In this document: positions 1 to 8,048 of the stretch, piece by piece | Layout: the number at the start of each line of letters is the position of its first letter | How positions within the stretch are numbered: position 1 is the stretch's first letter | DNA from: Anoxybacillus sp. J5B_2022 | GTDB taxonomy: Bacteria; Bacillota; Bacilli; Bacillales; Anoxybacillaceae | Assembly (NCBI RefSeq): GCF_026847645.1 | Contig: NZ_JAPSMC010000031.1 | Coordinates: forward strand, 1-35,242 | Direction: 5' to 3' | DNA length: 35,242 bases | Notes under the pieces: model-generated | The model's input: only the letters and a program-made list of their open reading frames with translations | Told to the model about the DNA's origin: nothing | Database searches by the model: none | Position numbers and translations under genes: made by a program

Positions 1-1
1 T

Positions 2-1273
2 ATGAATTTTGATTACCAAATTTTAATTCGTTTAGGATCATTCAAAAAATGGGTGTACAATTCTATTAAACACTTTTGGATAAGAATTTCTCCTTTATTG
101 CTCTTATGGGTGTTTGCATCACTGTTTATGACGATTGGCTTTCCTTATTCATGGGATTGGAGTCAACTTAGCAACACAAAACATTTTACCAATACTATTT
201 ATGAGCTCGTAAAATTCTTTGAGACACCAATATCTGCATTCGCAGCTCAGTTGATTTTATTAATGTTAATATTTTCGTTGTTACATATAGTTTTCGCGAC
301 TGTATATGTATTAACGAAAAGCAAGTATTTCATGCTTTTCATTAGTTTAATGTTTTTTCTTGGAAACATTATGGGATTCAAGTTATTACCTAGGGAAGTT
401 GCTTTTCTGTCACCGACAACTTTTTTTTCAATTGCCAAGGGAGTTAATACTTTCGGTTCCCCAATCTTAAGCTATGTTGTTATAATTGTATTTTTCATGT
501 TTGGCATCTTATTTTTGCAAGTTTTGGATGTAAACAAAACAGCATATATTCAATCAATAAAGTCATACATACCGATTGTGATTTATTTTTTTCTGTGCAT
601 AGTAGGTATAAGCGCAACAGCTCAATCATTGACCAAATCTACTGATGTAACCATTTGGGATGTTTGGGCGATGTCTTTTATTGGTGTTAGTGCTGAACGT
701 TTCTCGTATATTCCTTTTTTCTTTTATTTAATAGTATTCTTTGGATTCATTTATTTGGTTCAATTGCTTTTTCTAAGCAATGAGATTGAGCAACTAGGTC
801 ACTATAAAATTATTCGCTTTAGGAGTTTAAAAAAATGGTTTTGGAGTTGGATGCAGGAATTATTAATGGTAACCATTTTCTTTCTATTCATATTGATGGG
901 GCTTTCTCTAGCGTTAGCTGTTTGTTTTGGAGCGAATACCGACTTTTATGTGACAGTACTTTCGAATCCGTTATATGAGGTTATCTATCACTTCTTTATC
1001 AATGGTTTCTTACAAATTGTTTTTTATATAATCTTGATTTTTATTGTTTCTTGGATAAGCAAGGAGTCGATATATGGTGTGCTTTTAGTGAGCTTGTTCA
1101 TTATTCTAATGCTCCCAGGTGTTAATGTGGTAGGTATAATACCAGTGGGACTGAATGGTATTGTTTACTTAGCAGATTATTCACCGTATCACTTAACATT
1201 CATTCTAATTATAATGAACACCATTACATTTTTTGTAGTTAATTACCTGTTTAAACAAAGTTTAAAAATCTAA
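2..1273 (+). CDS. ABC-2 type permease, multi-pass membrane protein (5' end may be cut by the window)
   Basis: A very hydrophobic protein of 423 residues with about ten membrane segments; most of its length is Phe/Ile/Leu-rich stretches separated by short loops carrying Lys, Arg and Asp. It ends 17 bases before an ABC ATPase on the same strand, so it is most simply the membrane half of a two-gene ABC transporter, placed in the plasma membrane. The ATG sits at the second base of the window with no ribosome binding site visible, so the true start could lie further upstream. I recognise no substrate motif. Base composition is clearly more AT-rich than in the genes after position 2396, which may mean separate ancestry. 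Confidence 0.75.
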   Translation: MNFDYQILIRLGSFKKWVYNSIKHFWIRISPLLLLWVFASLFMTIGFPYSWDWSQLSNTKHFTNTIYELVKFFETPISAFAAQLILLMLIFSLLHIVFATVYVLTKSKYFMLFISLMFFLGNIMGFKLLPREVAFLSPTTFFSIAKGVNTFGSPILSYVVIIVFFMFGILFLQVLDVNKTAYIQSIKSYIPIVIYFFLCIVGISATAQSLTKSTDVTIWDVWAMSFIGVSAERFSYIPFFFYLIVFFGFIYLVQLLFLSNEIEQLGHYKIIRFRSLKKWFWSWMQELLMVTIFFLFILMGLSLALAVCFGANTDFYVTVLSNPLYEVIYHFFINGFLQIVFYIILIFIVSWISKESIYGVLLVSLFIILMLPGVNVVGIIPVGLNGIVYLADYSPYHLTFILIIMNTITFFVVNYLFKQSLKI

Positions 1274-1290
1274 ATAGGTGGGATGAAAGC

Positions 1291-1935
1291 ATGTCTATTA
1301 TTTCGTTAAAAAACGTAAGTAAAGCTTATAAGGGATTAACTCTTTTTGAAGGTGTTGACTTGAATGTAGAAAAAGGAAAAATATATGGCATTGTAGGACC
1401 GAATGGTTCTGGCAAATCCGTTTTATTCAAGATGATATGTGGATTTGTGTTCCCAGATGAAGGAACAATTATTGTTGATGGGGTAGAGATAGGAAAAAGT
1501 AAAAGATTCCCAGAAAATATCGGTATTATCATAGATCGTCCAGGTTATATTGCGAATAAAACCGGGTTTCAAAATTTAAAGGAACTAGCAATGATCAGAG
1601 GGAAAATCAGCGATGATAAGATTTTCGAAACAATGGAGATCGTTGGATTGCAACCGAAAGCCAAACAAAAGGTTAAGCATTACTCTTTAGGTATGAAGCA
1701 GAAATTAGCTATTGCTCAAGCAATTATGGAAGATCAACAAATACTTATACTAGATGAACCATTCAATGCTTTGGATGCAGAAAGCGTAGATAGGATTCGA
1801 AATCTATTACTATCTTTCAAGAATGAAGGGCGTACAATTTTACTTACAAGTCACAATCAGGAAGATATTAATATTCTTTGTGACCACGTGTTTCGCATCA
1901 ATAAGCATAAACTAGAACATGTTGAACTGTTGTAA
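1291..1935 (+). CDS. ABC transporter ATP-binding protein
   Basis: 214-residue nucleotide-binding subunit. Walker A GPNGSGKS is at residues 36-43, the signature is YSLGMKQ at 131-137 (the variant typical of BcrA/CcmA-like drug or bacteriocin exporters), Walker B ILILDEP at 151-157 and the switch histidine is H188. The length is that of a bare ATPase domain with almost no C-terminal extension. TAGGTGGGATG provides a ribosome binding site about 7 bases before ATG. It follows the membrane protein at 2-1273 and shares its AT-rich composition, so the two should form one ABC-2 exporter. The substrate cannot be told from sequence. Confidence 0.88.
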   Translation: MSIISLKNVSKAYKGLTLFEGVDLNVEKGKIYGIVGPNGSGKSVLFKMICGFVFPDEGTIIVDGVEIGKSKRFPENIGIIIDRPGYIANKTGFQNLKELAMIRGKISDDKIFETMEIVGLQPKAKQKVKHYSLGMKQKLAIAQAIMEDQQILILDEPFNALDAESVDRIRNLLLSFKNEGRTILLTSHNQEDINILCDHVFRINKHKLEHVELL

Positions 1936-1984
1936 ATTTGCAAATTATTTGTTTTGCATATCAGCTAATTATTTTAGATTGTCA

Positions 1985-2117
1985 TATAATCACAAAAAAT
2001 GGGAATGCGGGCTTTACATGGAATGGCGGACATGTTAGGCTGGGTGCCTTGTGAAACAAGGGCTCCTGTTCGCCCCTTTCGCTAGAAAACATATCCGCAG
2101 AGACTCCATGTCAAGCC
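1985..2117 (+). ncRNA. Candidate structured RNA: long interrupted hairpin behind a TATAAT box
   Basis: Between the ABC operon and cadC the DNA can fold into one long stem. Bases 2010-2022 pair with 2105-2117 (12 of 13), 2026-2036 pair with 2088-2098 (10 of 11), and an inner hairpin 2046-2052/2056-2063 pairs with one bulge. The two arms are nearly co-linear, as expected of a folded RNA or an inverted-repeat element. A TATAAT hexamer at 1985-1990 lies about 20 bases before the stem, but no good -35 is visible. No reading frame explains it. It could be a small RNA, a leader, or the remains of a small mobile element. I do not recognise it as a known RNA family. Confidence 0.4.
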
Positions 2118-2279
2118 ACCAAAAGGTTTTTCTGTAAACAGAAGGGAGGAAATTTGCACAATACTCCAGATTTTTGCTGGATTAACGCGCAAAAAACCGT
2201 TTGAATTTGAAAAAATAGCTATTTTGGAAATAATATGCTAATTTACAGAACTGTAATAAAAGAAAAAATCAAAAAGGTG

Positions 2280-2305
2280 GTGTCCCATCAAGGGGCACTT
2301 TTTTT
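2280..2305 (+). terminator. Rho-independent terminator upstream of cadC
   Basis: Seven-pair stem (GTGTCCC with GGGGCAC, one G-T pair) with a five-base loop, followed by seven T. It would end transcripts coming from the structured region before the cad promoter. Its T-run touches the first cad operator. Confidence 0.7.
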
Positions 2306-2381
2306 ATTCAAATTTTCATTTGAATATATTGACATAAATTCAGACAGTTACATATACTATATTCAAACAAACATTTGAATA
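2305..2381 (+). promoter_or_regulatory. cad promoter flanked by two CadC-type operators
   Basis: TTGACA (2329-2334) and TATACT (2353-2358) with an 18-base spacer form a sigma-A promoter. Two copies of the same perfect inverted repeat, TATTCAAA-N6-TTTGAATA, lie at 2305-2326 and 2360-2381, with centres 55 bp apart. The first is just upstream of the -35 and the second covers the expected transcription start. The repeat resembles the known cad operator of staphylococcal CadC. The downstream gene is a CadC homologue, so autoregulation and metal-responsive repression of cadC-cadA follow. Confidence 0.8.
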
Positions 2382-2395
2382 TAGAAGGTGAGAAG

Positions 2396-2758
2396 ATGGC
2401 AAAAGATATGTGTGAAGTTGTTTGTGTCGATGAAGAGAAAGTGCGTGCGCTAAAAGGGCAAATGGAAGACTTACAGGGAGTACAGCAGCTGTTTAAAGCG
2501 CTTGCGGACAGTACGCGGTTAAAGATTATTTATGCATTGACGTTAGAAGAAGAGTTGTGTGTGTGTGATGTCGCCAATATTATCGGGTCGACAGTGGCCA
2601 CAGCTTCTCATCATTTGCGCTTTCTTCGCGATATCGGGCTGGCGAAACATCGGAAAGAAGGAAAGCTTGTGTTCTACTCGTTACAAGACGAGCATGTGCA
2701 TCAGCTTGTATCGATAGCGCTCGTACACGCAAAGGAGTTGAAAAACGATGGAGAATAA
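2396..2758 (+). CDS. cadC: CadC-type metal-sensing ArsR-family repressor
   Basis: 120-residue winged-helix repressor. The Cd/Pb/Zn site of the CadC family is visible: N-terminal Cys6 and Cys10 plus the ELCVCD motif with Cys55 and Cys57. A C-terminal run containing DEHVH and a later VHAKE matches the alpha-5 zinc site. The recognition region reads TVATASHHLRFLRD. I chose ATG 2396 because GAAGGTGAG lies just before it; an in-frame TTG at 2375 lies inside the operator and adds seven residues without a Shine-Dalgarno. The gene overlaps the start of cadA by 11 bases. Metal binding should release it from the two operators upstream. Confidence 0.93.
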   Translation: MAKDMCEVVCVDEEKVRALKGQMEDLQGVQQLFKALADSTRLKIIYALTLEEELCVCDVANIIGSTVATASHHLRFLRDIGLAKHRKEGKLVFYSLQDEHVHQLVSIALVHAKELKNDGE

Positions 2759-4850
2759 ACAAGTATATCGGCTTCAAGGGCTTTCTTGTGCGAATTGTGC
2801 CGCGCAATTCGAAAAAAATGTGAAAGCGATTGAAACGGTGGAAGAGGCGTATGTCAACTTCGGGGCGGCGAAATTAACGGTCGTTGGCACGGCGACGCTT
2901 GACCAATTAGAAAAAGCAGGGGCGTTTGATGGGATTCATGTCATTCCAGAACATGAGCGGAAGGAAGTACCGCACGTTCCCTTTTGGAAAAAACGGGCGA
3001 ATGTTCTTGCGTTCATTTCCGCTGTTTTTCTTGTGATTGGCTACCTCATTTCGTTTGTTAAAGGCGAGCAGCACGGACTAGTGACTGTCATGTTCGCCTT
3101 GGCGATTGTCATCGGTGGGTATGATTTATTTCGAGCAGGGCTAGCGAATTTAGGACGTCTTCAGTTTGATATGAAAACGCTCATGACAATTGCCATCATT
3201 GGAGCTGCGCTTATCGGGGAATGGAAAGAAGGCGCCGTTGTGGTGTTTTTATTTGCGGTTAGCGAGGCTCTTGAGCGATACTCGATGGAGCGGGCACGCC
3301 GCTCGATTCGCCATTTAATGGATCTTGCACCGAAAAAAGCGCTTGTGCGACGAGGCAATCGAGAATATGAAGTGGATGTCGACAATTTGCAAGTCAATGA
3401 TATCATCGTCGTTAAGCCAGGCCAAAAAATAGCAGCGGATGGGGTTGTCGTCAACGGCGCTTCTTCCGTTAACGAAGCCGCGATTACAGGGGAGTCGCTA
3501 CCGGTGTATAAAACGGTCGGCGATGACGTGTATGCGGGAACATTGAATGAAGAAGGAGCGCTAGAAGTGCGTGTGACAAAGCGAGTGGGTGATTCAACGA
3601 TTGTGAAAATTATTCATCTCGTCGAAGAAGCGCAAGCGGAACGGGCTCCATCGCAGCAGTTTGTCGACCGGTTCGCCCGCTATTATACGCCGGCAATTAT
3701 GGCGATTGCAGCGCTTGTTTCCATTTTGCCACCATTATTGTTTTCAGAGGATTGGAAAACGTGGATTTATCGTGGGTTAGCGGTATTAGTAGTCGGTTGT
3801 CCGTGTGCTCTCGTCATTAGCACGCCGGTGGCCATTGTGACCGCCATCGGTCGAGCAGCACGGATTGGCGTGTTGATTAAAGGCGGCGTCTATTTAGAAA
3901 CGTTAGGTCGGCTTCAAGCGATTGCTTTTGATAAAACAGGAACGTTGACGAAAGGAATGCCAGAAGTCACCGATATTCGTACATTTCACGGACGAAGCGA
4001 GGAGGAGCTGTTGCACCTTTCGGCATGCATGGAAAAATATTCGCAACATCCGCTCGCTGCGGCGATTGTACGAAAGGCGAAAGAGAAAGCATTGCCGCTT
4101 GACAATTTCGACGTTACCAACTTCCGCTCGATGACGGGAAAAGGGATCACCGCTACCGTCAACGGAGAAACCTATTATGTTGGCAGCCCTGCATTATTTT
4201 CCGACCATCTATTATCGCAAGACGTTCGTGACGTCATTCAAGCACTTCAACAAGAAGGAAAAACGGTTGTCGTTGTCGGGGATACGGAACAAGTTTTCGG
4301 TGTAATCGCCATTTCGGACCAAGTGCGCGAACAAGTGGCGTCTGTTGTCCAACAATTGCGCGCTGCCGGGGTAACGGACATCGTCATGGTTACGGGCGAC
4401 AATCAAGCGACAGCGAACGCGATCGGGAAAGCGGCTGGCATCACCGAAGTCCGGGCGGAATTGCTTCCAGAAGATAAGCTCCATATCATCAAAGAAATGA
4501 AACAGCAATACGGGCGAATCGCTATGGCGGGCGATGGAGTGAACGATGCCCCCGCCTTGGCGGCTGCGGATGTTGGCATTGCGATGGGGAGAAACGGCAC
4601 CGATGTTGCGCTAGAAACTGCGGATGTCGTGTTAATGGCGGATGATCTGCAACAGCTTCCGTATGCGATTCGACTGAGCCGTCGGACGTTACGAATCATT
4701 CAACAAAACATCGCCGTAGCTTTTCTATTAAAACTGCTTGCGCTCATTTTTATCGTTCCAGGTTGGCTCACATTATGGATGGCCATTTTCGCCGACATGG
4801 GCGCGACGTTAATCGTTTTATTTAATTCATTGCGACTAATGCGGGTTTGA
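2748..4850 (+). CDS. cadA: Cadmium/zinc/lead-exporting P1B-type ATPase CadA
   Basis: 700-residue heavy-metal P-type ATPase in the plasma membrane, using ATP to expel Cd2+, Zn2+ or Pb2+. An N-terminal metal-binding domain carries GLSCANC with Cys14 and Cys17, the form typical of CadA. The membrane CPC motif is at residues 351-353 and the phosphorylated aspartate D395 lies in DKTGTLT. A following SQHPLA gives the HP motif, and GDGVNDAP is the hinge. CPC rather than APC/SPC, together with the CadC partner, points to Cd/Zn/Pb rather than copper (known of the family). ATG 2748 overlaps cadC, with AAGGAG before it, so the pair is translationally coupled. The length is normal and no key residue is missing. 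Confidence 0.95.
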   Translation: MENKQVYRLQGLSCANCAAQFEKNVKAIETVEEAYVNFGAAKLTVVGTATLDQLEKAGAFDGIHVIPEHERKEVPHVPFWKKRANVLAFISAVFLVIGYLISFVKGEQHGLVTVMFALAIVIGGYDLFRAGLANLGRLQFDMKTLMTIAIIGAALIGEWKEGAVVVFLFAVSEALERYSMERARRSIRHLMDLAPKKALVRRGNREYEVDVDNLQVNDIIVVKPGQKIAADGVVVNGASSVNEAAITGESLPVYKTVGDDVYAGTLNEEGALEVRVTKRVGDSTIVKIIHLVEEAQAERAPSQQFVDRFARYYTPAIMAIAALVSILPPLLFSEDWKTWIYRGLAVLVVGCPCALVISTPVAIVTAIGRAARIGVLIKGGVYLETLGRLQAIAFDKTGTLTKGMPEVTDIRTFHGRSEEELLHLSACMEKYSQHPLAAAIVRKAKEKALPLDNFDVTNFRSMTGKGITATVNGETYYVGSPALFSDHLLSQDVRDVIQALQQEGKTVVVVGDTEQVFGVIAISDQVREQVASVVQQLRAAGVTDIVMVTGDNQATANAIGKAAGITEVRAELLPEDKLHIIKEMKQQYGRIAMAGDGVNDAPALAAADVGIAMGRNGTDVALETADVVLMADDLQQLPYAIRLSRRTLRIIQQNIAVAFLLKLLALIFIVPGWLTLWMAIFADMGATLIVLFNSLRLMRV

Positions 4851-4854
4851 CGTC

Positions 4855-4893
4855 AACCCCCCTTGCGATAAAGGCAAGGGGGTTAATTTGTTT
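4855..4893. terminator. Terminator at the end of cadA
   Basis: A nine-pair GC-rich stem (4858-4866 with 4874-4882) with a seven-base loop, followed by a T-rich stretch on the + strand. It overlaps the stop codon of the small minus-strand gene, so it separates two convergent units. Confidence 0.7.
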
Positions 4894-5101
4894 TCTTCCG
4901 AAACCAATGAACACACACTTCCACTCCCCACAATCCGATAACAAAAAAAAGGATACCCATTTCCATCGGTTCCATCACTTTGAACGGGTTAAAAATATCG
5001 ATCACAGATCGATATATATCCATTCCTAATAACAAATTCATGATAATAGCGATGCCGACAAGCAAGATAGGAATGAGGAATGAAATAGCCATAAACTTCA
5101 T
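4883..5101 (-). CDS. Small two-helix membrane protein of unknown function
   Basis: 72 residues. An N-terminal hydrophobic helix (MKFMAISFLIPILLVG) and a second one (MGILFFVIGLWGVEVCVHW) are separated by a short loop with FNPFKVMEP. The C-terminus is basic (FRKKTN). I chose ATG 5101 because GGAG lies 7 bases upstream; an in-frame TTG seven codons earlier gives no better site. It stands alone on the minus strand between cadA and the germination operon. I do not recognise the family. Confidence 0.6.
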   Translation of the reverse strand: MKFMAISFLIPILLVGIAIIMNLLLGMDIYRSVIDIFNPFKVMEPMEMGILFFVIGLWGVEVCVHWFRKKTN

Positions 5102-5174
5102 AGATCTCTCCACTCCCGACAAACAAATTTTTTTTATCCTTTTTCTTTGTCTCCATTTTTATTCATGGGTATTT

Positions 5175-5204
5175 GTATAACCTGCAACATGATTGCTCAT
5201 CCTA
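5175..5204 (+). promoter_or_regulatory. Sigma-G-type (forespore) promoter of the germinant receptor operon
   Basis: GTATA at 5175-5179 and CATCCTA at 5198-5204 are separated by exactly 18 bases. This fits the sigma-G consensus (GHATR, 18 bases, CATNHTA). GerA-family operons are transcribed in the forespore by sigma-G in Bacillus (known), and this site lies 31 bases before the first gene's start codon. Confidence 0.65.
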
Positions 5205-5234
5205 ACAAATAGCAATAGTGAATGGGGGAGAAAA

Positions 5235-6836
5235 ATGTGGTTTCAATGGAAGAAGCAACTAAAAAAGACGACTAAAAGAAACGAACAAAGCGGTCAGGAA
5301 AAAAATGGAATTAACAGAACAGTAGAAAGTGAATTGCAGCGAAATATCGAGACGGTCCGGAATACGACGGGAAACAGCGTCGATGTCGTCATTCGCCGGT
5401 TTTTGCTGGGAAAAGAAGAAGGGATTCCAGCAGCGCTCCTCTTTGTAAGCGGGATTGTCGATGAAGAGATGATTCATCAATTTTTGCTGGAATCCGTCGT
5501 TCAACTAACGGTCCCGTCTTCTTATTGTCGAGAGGAAGCATTGGTTTATATCGAACAGAAAATCGCGGCCGCTGGCAAGATGAAACGAATCAAACGGTGG
5601 AGCGAGCTATTTTTAGCACTGATGTCCGGAGAGGTTATTCTTTTGATTGATGGAGTTCCGGAAGCGTTAAGTGTGGAGGCAAAAGGTGGAGAACGCAGGG
5701 CGATTGAAGAACCGGTCACACAACTGTCGATCCGCGGACCACGGGAAGGATTTACGGAATCTTTGGCAACGAATGTCGCAATGGTTCGTCGTCGCATTCA
5801 AAATCCTCATCTATGGCTAGAAGCGATTACGATTGGTGAAGTGACACAAACAAATGTATCGATCATGTATATAAAAGGAATCGCTAGCGATGAAATTGTT
5901 GAGGAAGTTCGAAGACGTTTGCAGCGTATTCGTATTGATGGAATTCTTGAATCCGGCTATATCGAGCAACTAATTGAAGACCAGACGTTTACTACTTTCC
6001 CGACAGTCTATCATACAGAGCGACCAGATAGTGTAGCGGCAAATTTATTAGAAGGCCGCATCGCTATTTTTGTAGAAGGAACGCCGTTTGTGTTAATAGC
6101 GCCGACAGTATTTATCCAGTTTTTTCAAGTGGTCGAAGATTATTATGCCCGCTTCGATATTGCCACAGCGCTGCGATTTTTGCGAGTGTTAGTTTTTTTC
6201 ATCTCCCTTGTAGCTCCGTCCGTTTATATTGCAGCGACAACATTTCATCAAGAAATGATTCCGACTCAACTCGTCATCGCTATTGCGGCTCAGCGCGAGT
6301 CTGTCCCATTCCCCGCTTTTGTGGAGGCGTTGATGATGGAAGTAACCTTTGAAATTTTGCGGGAAGCGGGGGTGCGGCTTCCGCGCGCAGTGGGCCAAGC
6401 CGTTTCTATCGTCGGTGCTCTTGTCATCGGCCAGGCAACAGTTGAGGCAGGCTTTGTTTCTTCTGCCATGGTTATTGTTGTATCCATTACGGCGATTGCT
6501 AGTTTTGCCACACCATCATTTGCCATTGCGATTTCGGCGCGTTTAATTCGTTTTTTACTTATGGTTTTAGCGGCGTTATTCGGATTTTACGGCATTTTGA
6601 TCGGCATAGTTTTGATGACACTTCATTTATGTAGCCTCCGTTCGTTTGGAGTGCCGTATATGTCGCCGCTTGCACCGCTAATTCTAAGCAATATCCGTGA
6701 TACGTTAGTACGATTTCCGATGTGGGCATTAACAGAGCGGCCGCGCTTAATCAATCAGACAAATATGGTGCGGCAAGGAAACGATCAGCGTCCAAAACCG
6801 CCTAATCAACCGGAGAAAGAAGGGGATAACCATTAA
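5235..6836 (+). CDS. Spore germinant receptor A subunit (GerKA-like)
   Basis: 533 residues, the normal size for a GerA-family A subunit in the inner spore membrane. A hydrophilic, Lys/Gln-rich N-terminal third (to about residue 50) leads into the soluble GerA domain. Family features follow: VDVVIRRFL near residue 50, then RGPREGFTESLATNVAMVRRRI, then EGRIAIFVEGTPFVLIAPTVF, then several membrane helices. I chose ATG 5235 because GGGGGAG lies directly before it. It is first of three genes in the order A-C-B, the order known for gerK. Sigma-G control is likely. The germinant cannot be predicted. Confidence 0.93.
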   Translation: MWFQWKKQLKKTTKRNEQSGQEKNGINRTVESELQRNIETVRNTTGNSVDVVIRRFLLGKEEGIPAALLFVSGIVDEEMIHQFLLESVVQLTVPSSYCREEALVYIEQKIAAAGKMKRIKRWSELFLALMSGEVILLIDGVPEALSVEAKGGERRAIEEPVTQLSIRGPREGFTESLATNVAMVRRRIQNPHLWLEAITIGEVTQTNVSIMYIKGIASDEIVEEVRRRLQRIRIDGILESGYIEQLIEDQTFTTFPTVYHTERPDSVAANLLEGRIAIFVEGTPFVLIAPTVFIQFFQVVEDYYARFDIATALRFLRVLVFFISLVAPSVYIAATTFHQEMIPTQLVIAIAAQRESVPFPAFVEALMMEVTFEILREAGVRLPRAVGQAVSIVGALVIGQATVEAGFVSSAMVIVVSITAIASFATPSFAIAISARLIRFLLMVLAALFGFYGILIGIVLMTLHLCSLRSFGVPYMSPLAPLILSNIRDTLVRFPMWALTERPRLINQTNMVRQGNDQRPKPPNQPEKEGDNH

Positions 6837-8031
6837 ACGCAGGAGTCTTTTTCTTGTTGTGACGCTTGTTCATATGATGCTTCTTTCCGGCTGTTGGAGC
6901 AAAAAAGAATTAACGGATTTAGCTTTTGTTATTGCGGTAGGAGTAGATAAAAAAGACGGAAAATACGTGTTGACACTTCAAGTCGTCAATCCAGGAAATG
7001 TTGCCGGGGCTACGCAAAGGGGTGGGGGAAGCAGCGGTCTTCCAGTTACTTTGTACACTTCGACTGGCGATACGTTAGTAGAAGCGAGCCGCAAAGCTTC
7101 TAAAAAAATATCTAGGCTTACATACTATGCCCATACGAATCTTGTTGTCATTGGCGAAGAGTTAGCGAGGGACGGAATTACGGAGATATTTGATGCGATT
7201 GAGCGAAATCCGCAATTCCGAACGACGGCCAGTGTCATTGTAGCTCGTGGACGAACAGCAGAAGAACTGTTGTCCGTGCTTACGCCAATCGATAAAATTC
7301 CGGCTAATCAAATCATTAAGACATTGGAAATGACCGAAAAAGTATGGGGAGAAAATCTCAATGTCCATGCCGGAGAGGTAATTGAGAGCCTCTCTCTTGC
7401 TGGAAAAGAAGTAGTGATGAGCGGTTTTCGTTTAGACGGAAATAGAGAAACTGGGAAGAAGACAAAAAACGTTCAGTCGATTGATCCGTATGCTAGGCTT
7501 CGCGCAGAAGCATTAGCTGTTTTTAAAAAGGGAAAACTTGTAAGTTGGATGGGGGGAGAAGAGGCGCGCGGTGTTTTATGGATTCTCAATAAAATTCATC
7601 AAACAGCTCTTAATATCGGTTGGAAAGAAAAAAAAGAAGCCGTTTCATATAAGGTGGTGCGATCCAAAACGGAAGTGACGGCTAAGATGAGCAAAGGAAA
7701 TCCGGTGATTTCTGTCGTGATTGAAGCGGAGGGTGATGTAGGGGAGACGCTCGCTCCCATCGATTTAACGAACCCGACGCAAATAGCAACACTTGAAAAA
7801 AAGATACGAAACGAAATACAAAAAGAAGTACAAAAAGCCATTCGGCACGCTCAACGAGAAAAAAGCGATATTTTTGGATTTGGAGAAATCATACATCGTA
7901 CATATCCTAAGGAATGGAAACAGATGCAGCGAGTATGGGACGAACAATATTTTCCCCATCTTCCCATCAGCATAAAGGTAGATGCTTTTGTTCGCCGGAC
8001 AGGATTGCGAAACAAACCATATTTTCAATGA
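6832..8031 (+). CDS. Spore germinant receptor C subunit, lipoprotein (GerKC-like); probable ATT start
   Basis: GerC-family lipoprotein of 399 residues anchored to the outer face of the inner spore membrane. The lipobox LLSGC is plain. Conventional starts give a poor signal peptide: GTG 6859 leaves only 11 residues before the cysteine and no positive charge. Reading in frame from ATT 6832 adds Lys-Arg-Arg and a full hydrophobic stretch, placing the lipidated cysteine at 21, and GAAGGGG lies about 6 bases before that ATT. The ATT overlaps the TAA stop of the A subunit, so coupled translation is likely. The body shows family landmarks such as YYAHTNLVVIGEELA. If ATT is not used, the start is GTG 6859. 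Confidence 0.85.
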   Translation: MKRRSLFLVVTLVHMMLLSGCWSKKELTDLAFVIAVGVDKKDGKYVLTLQVVNPGNVAGATQRGGGSSGLPVTLYTSTGDTLVEASRKASKKISRLTYYAHTNLVVIGEELARDGITEIFDAIERNPQFRTTASVIVARGRTAEELLSVLTPIDKIPANQIIKTLEMTEKVWGENLNVHAGEVIESLSLAGKEVVMSGFRLDGNRETGKKTKNVQSIDPYARLRAEALAVFKKGKLVSWMGGEEARGVLWILNKIHQTALNIGWKEKKEAVSYKVVRSKTEVTAKMSKGNPVISVVIEAEGDVGETLAPIDLTNPTQIATLEKKIRNEIQKEVQKAIRHAQREKSDIFGFGEIIHRTYPKEWKQMQRVWDEQYFPHLPISIKVDAFVRRTGLRNKPYFQ

Positions 8032-8048
8032 AAAGGCGGTGAAACGAA

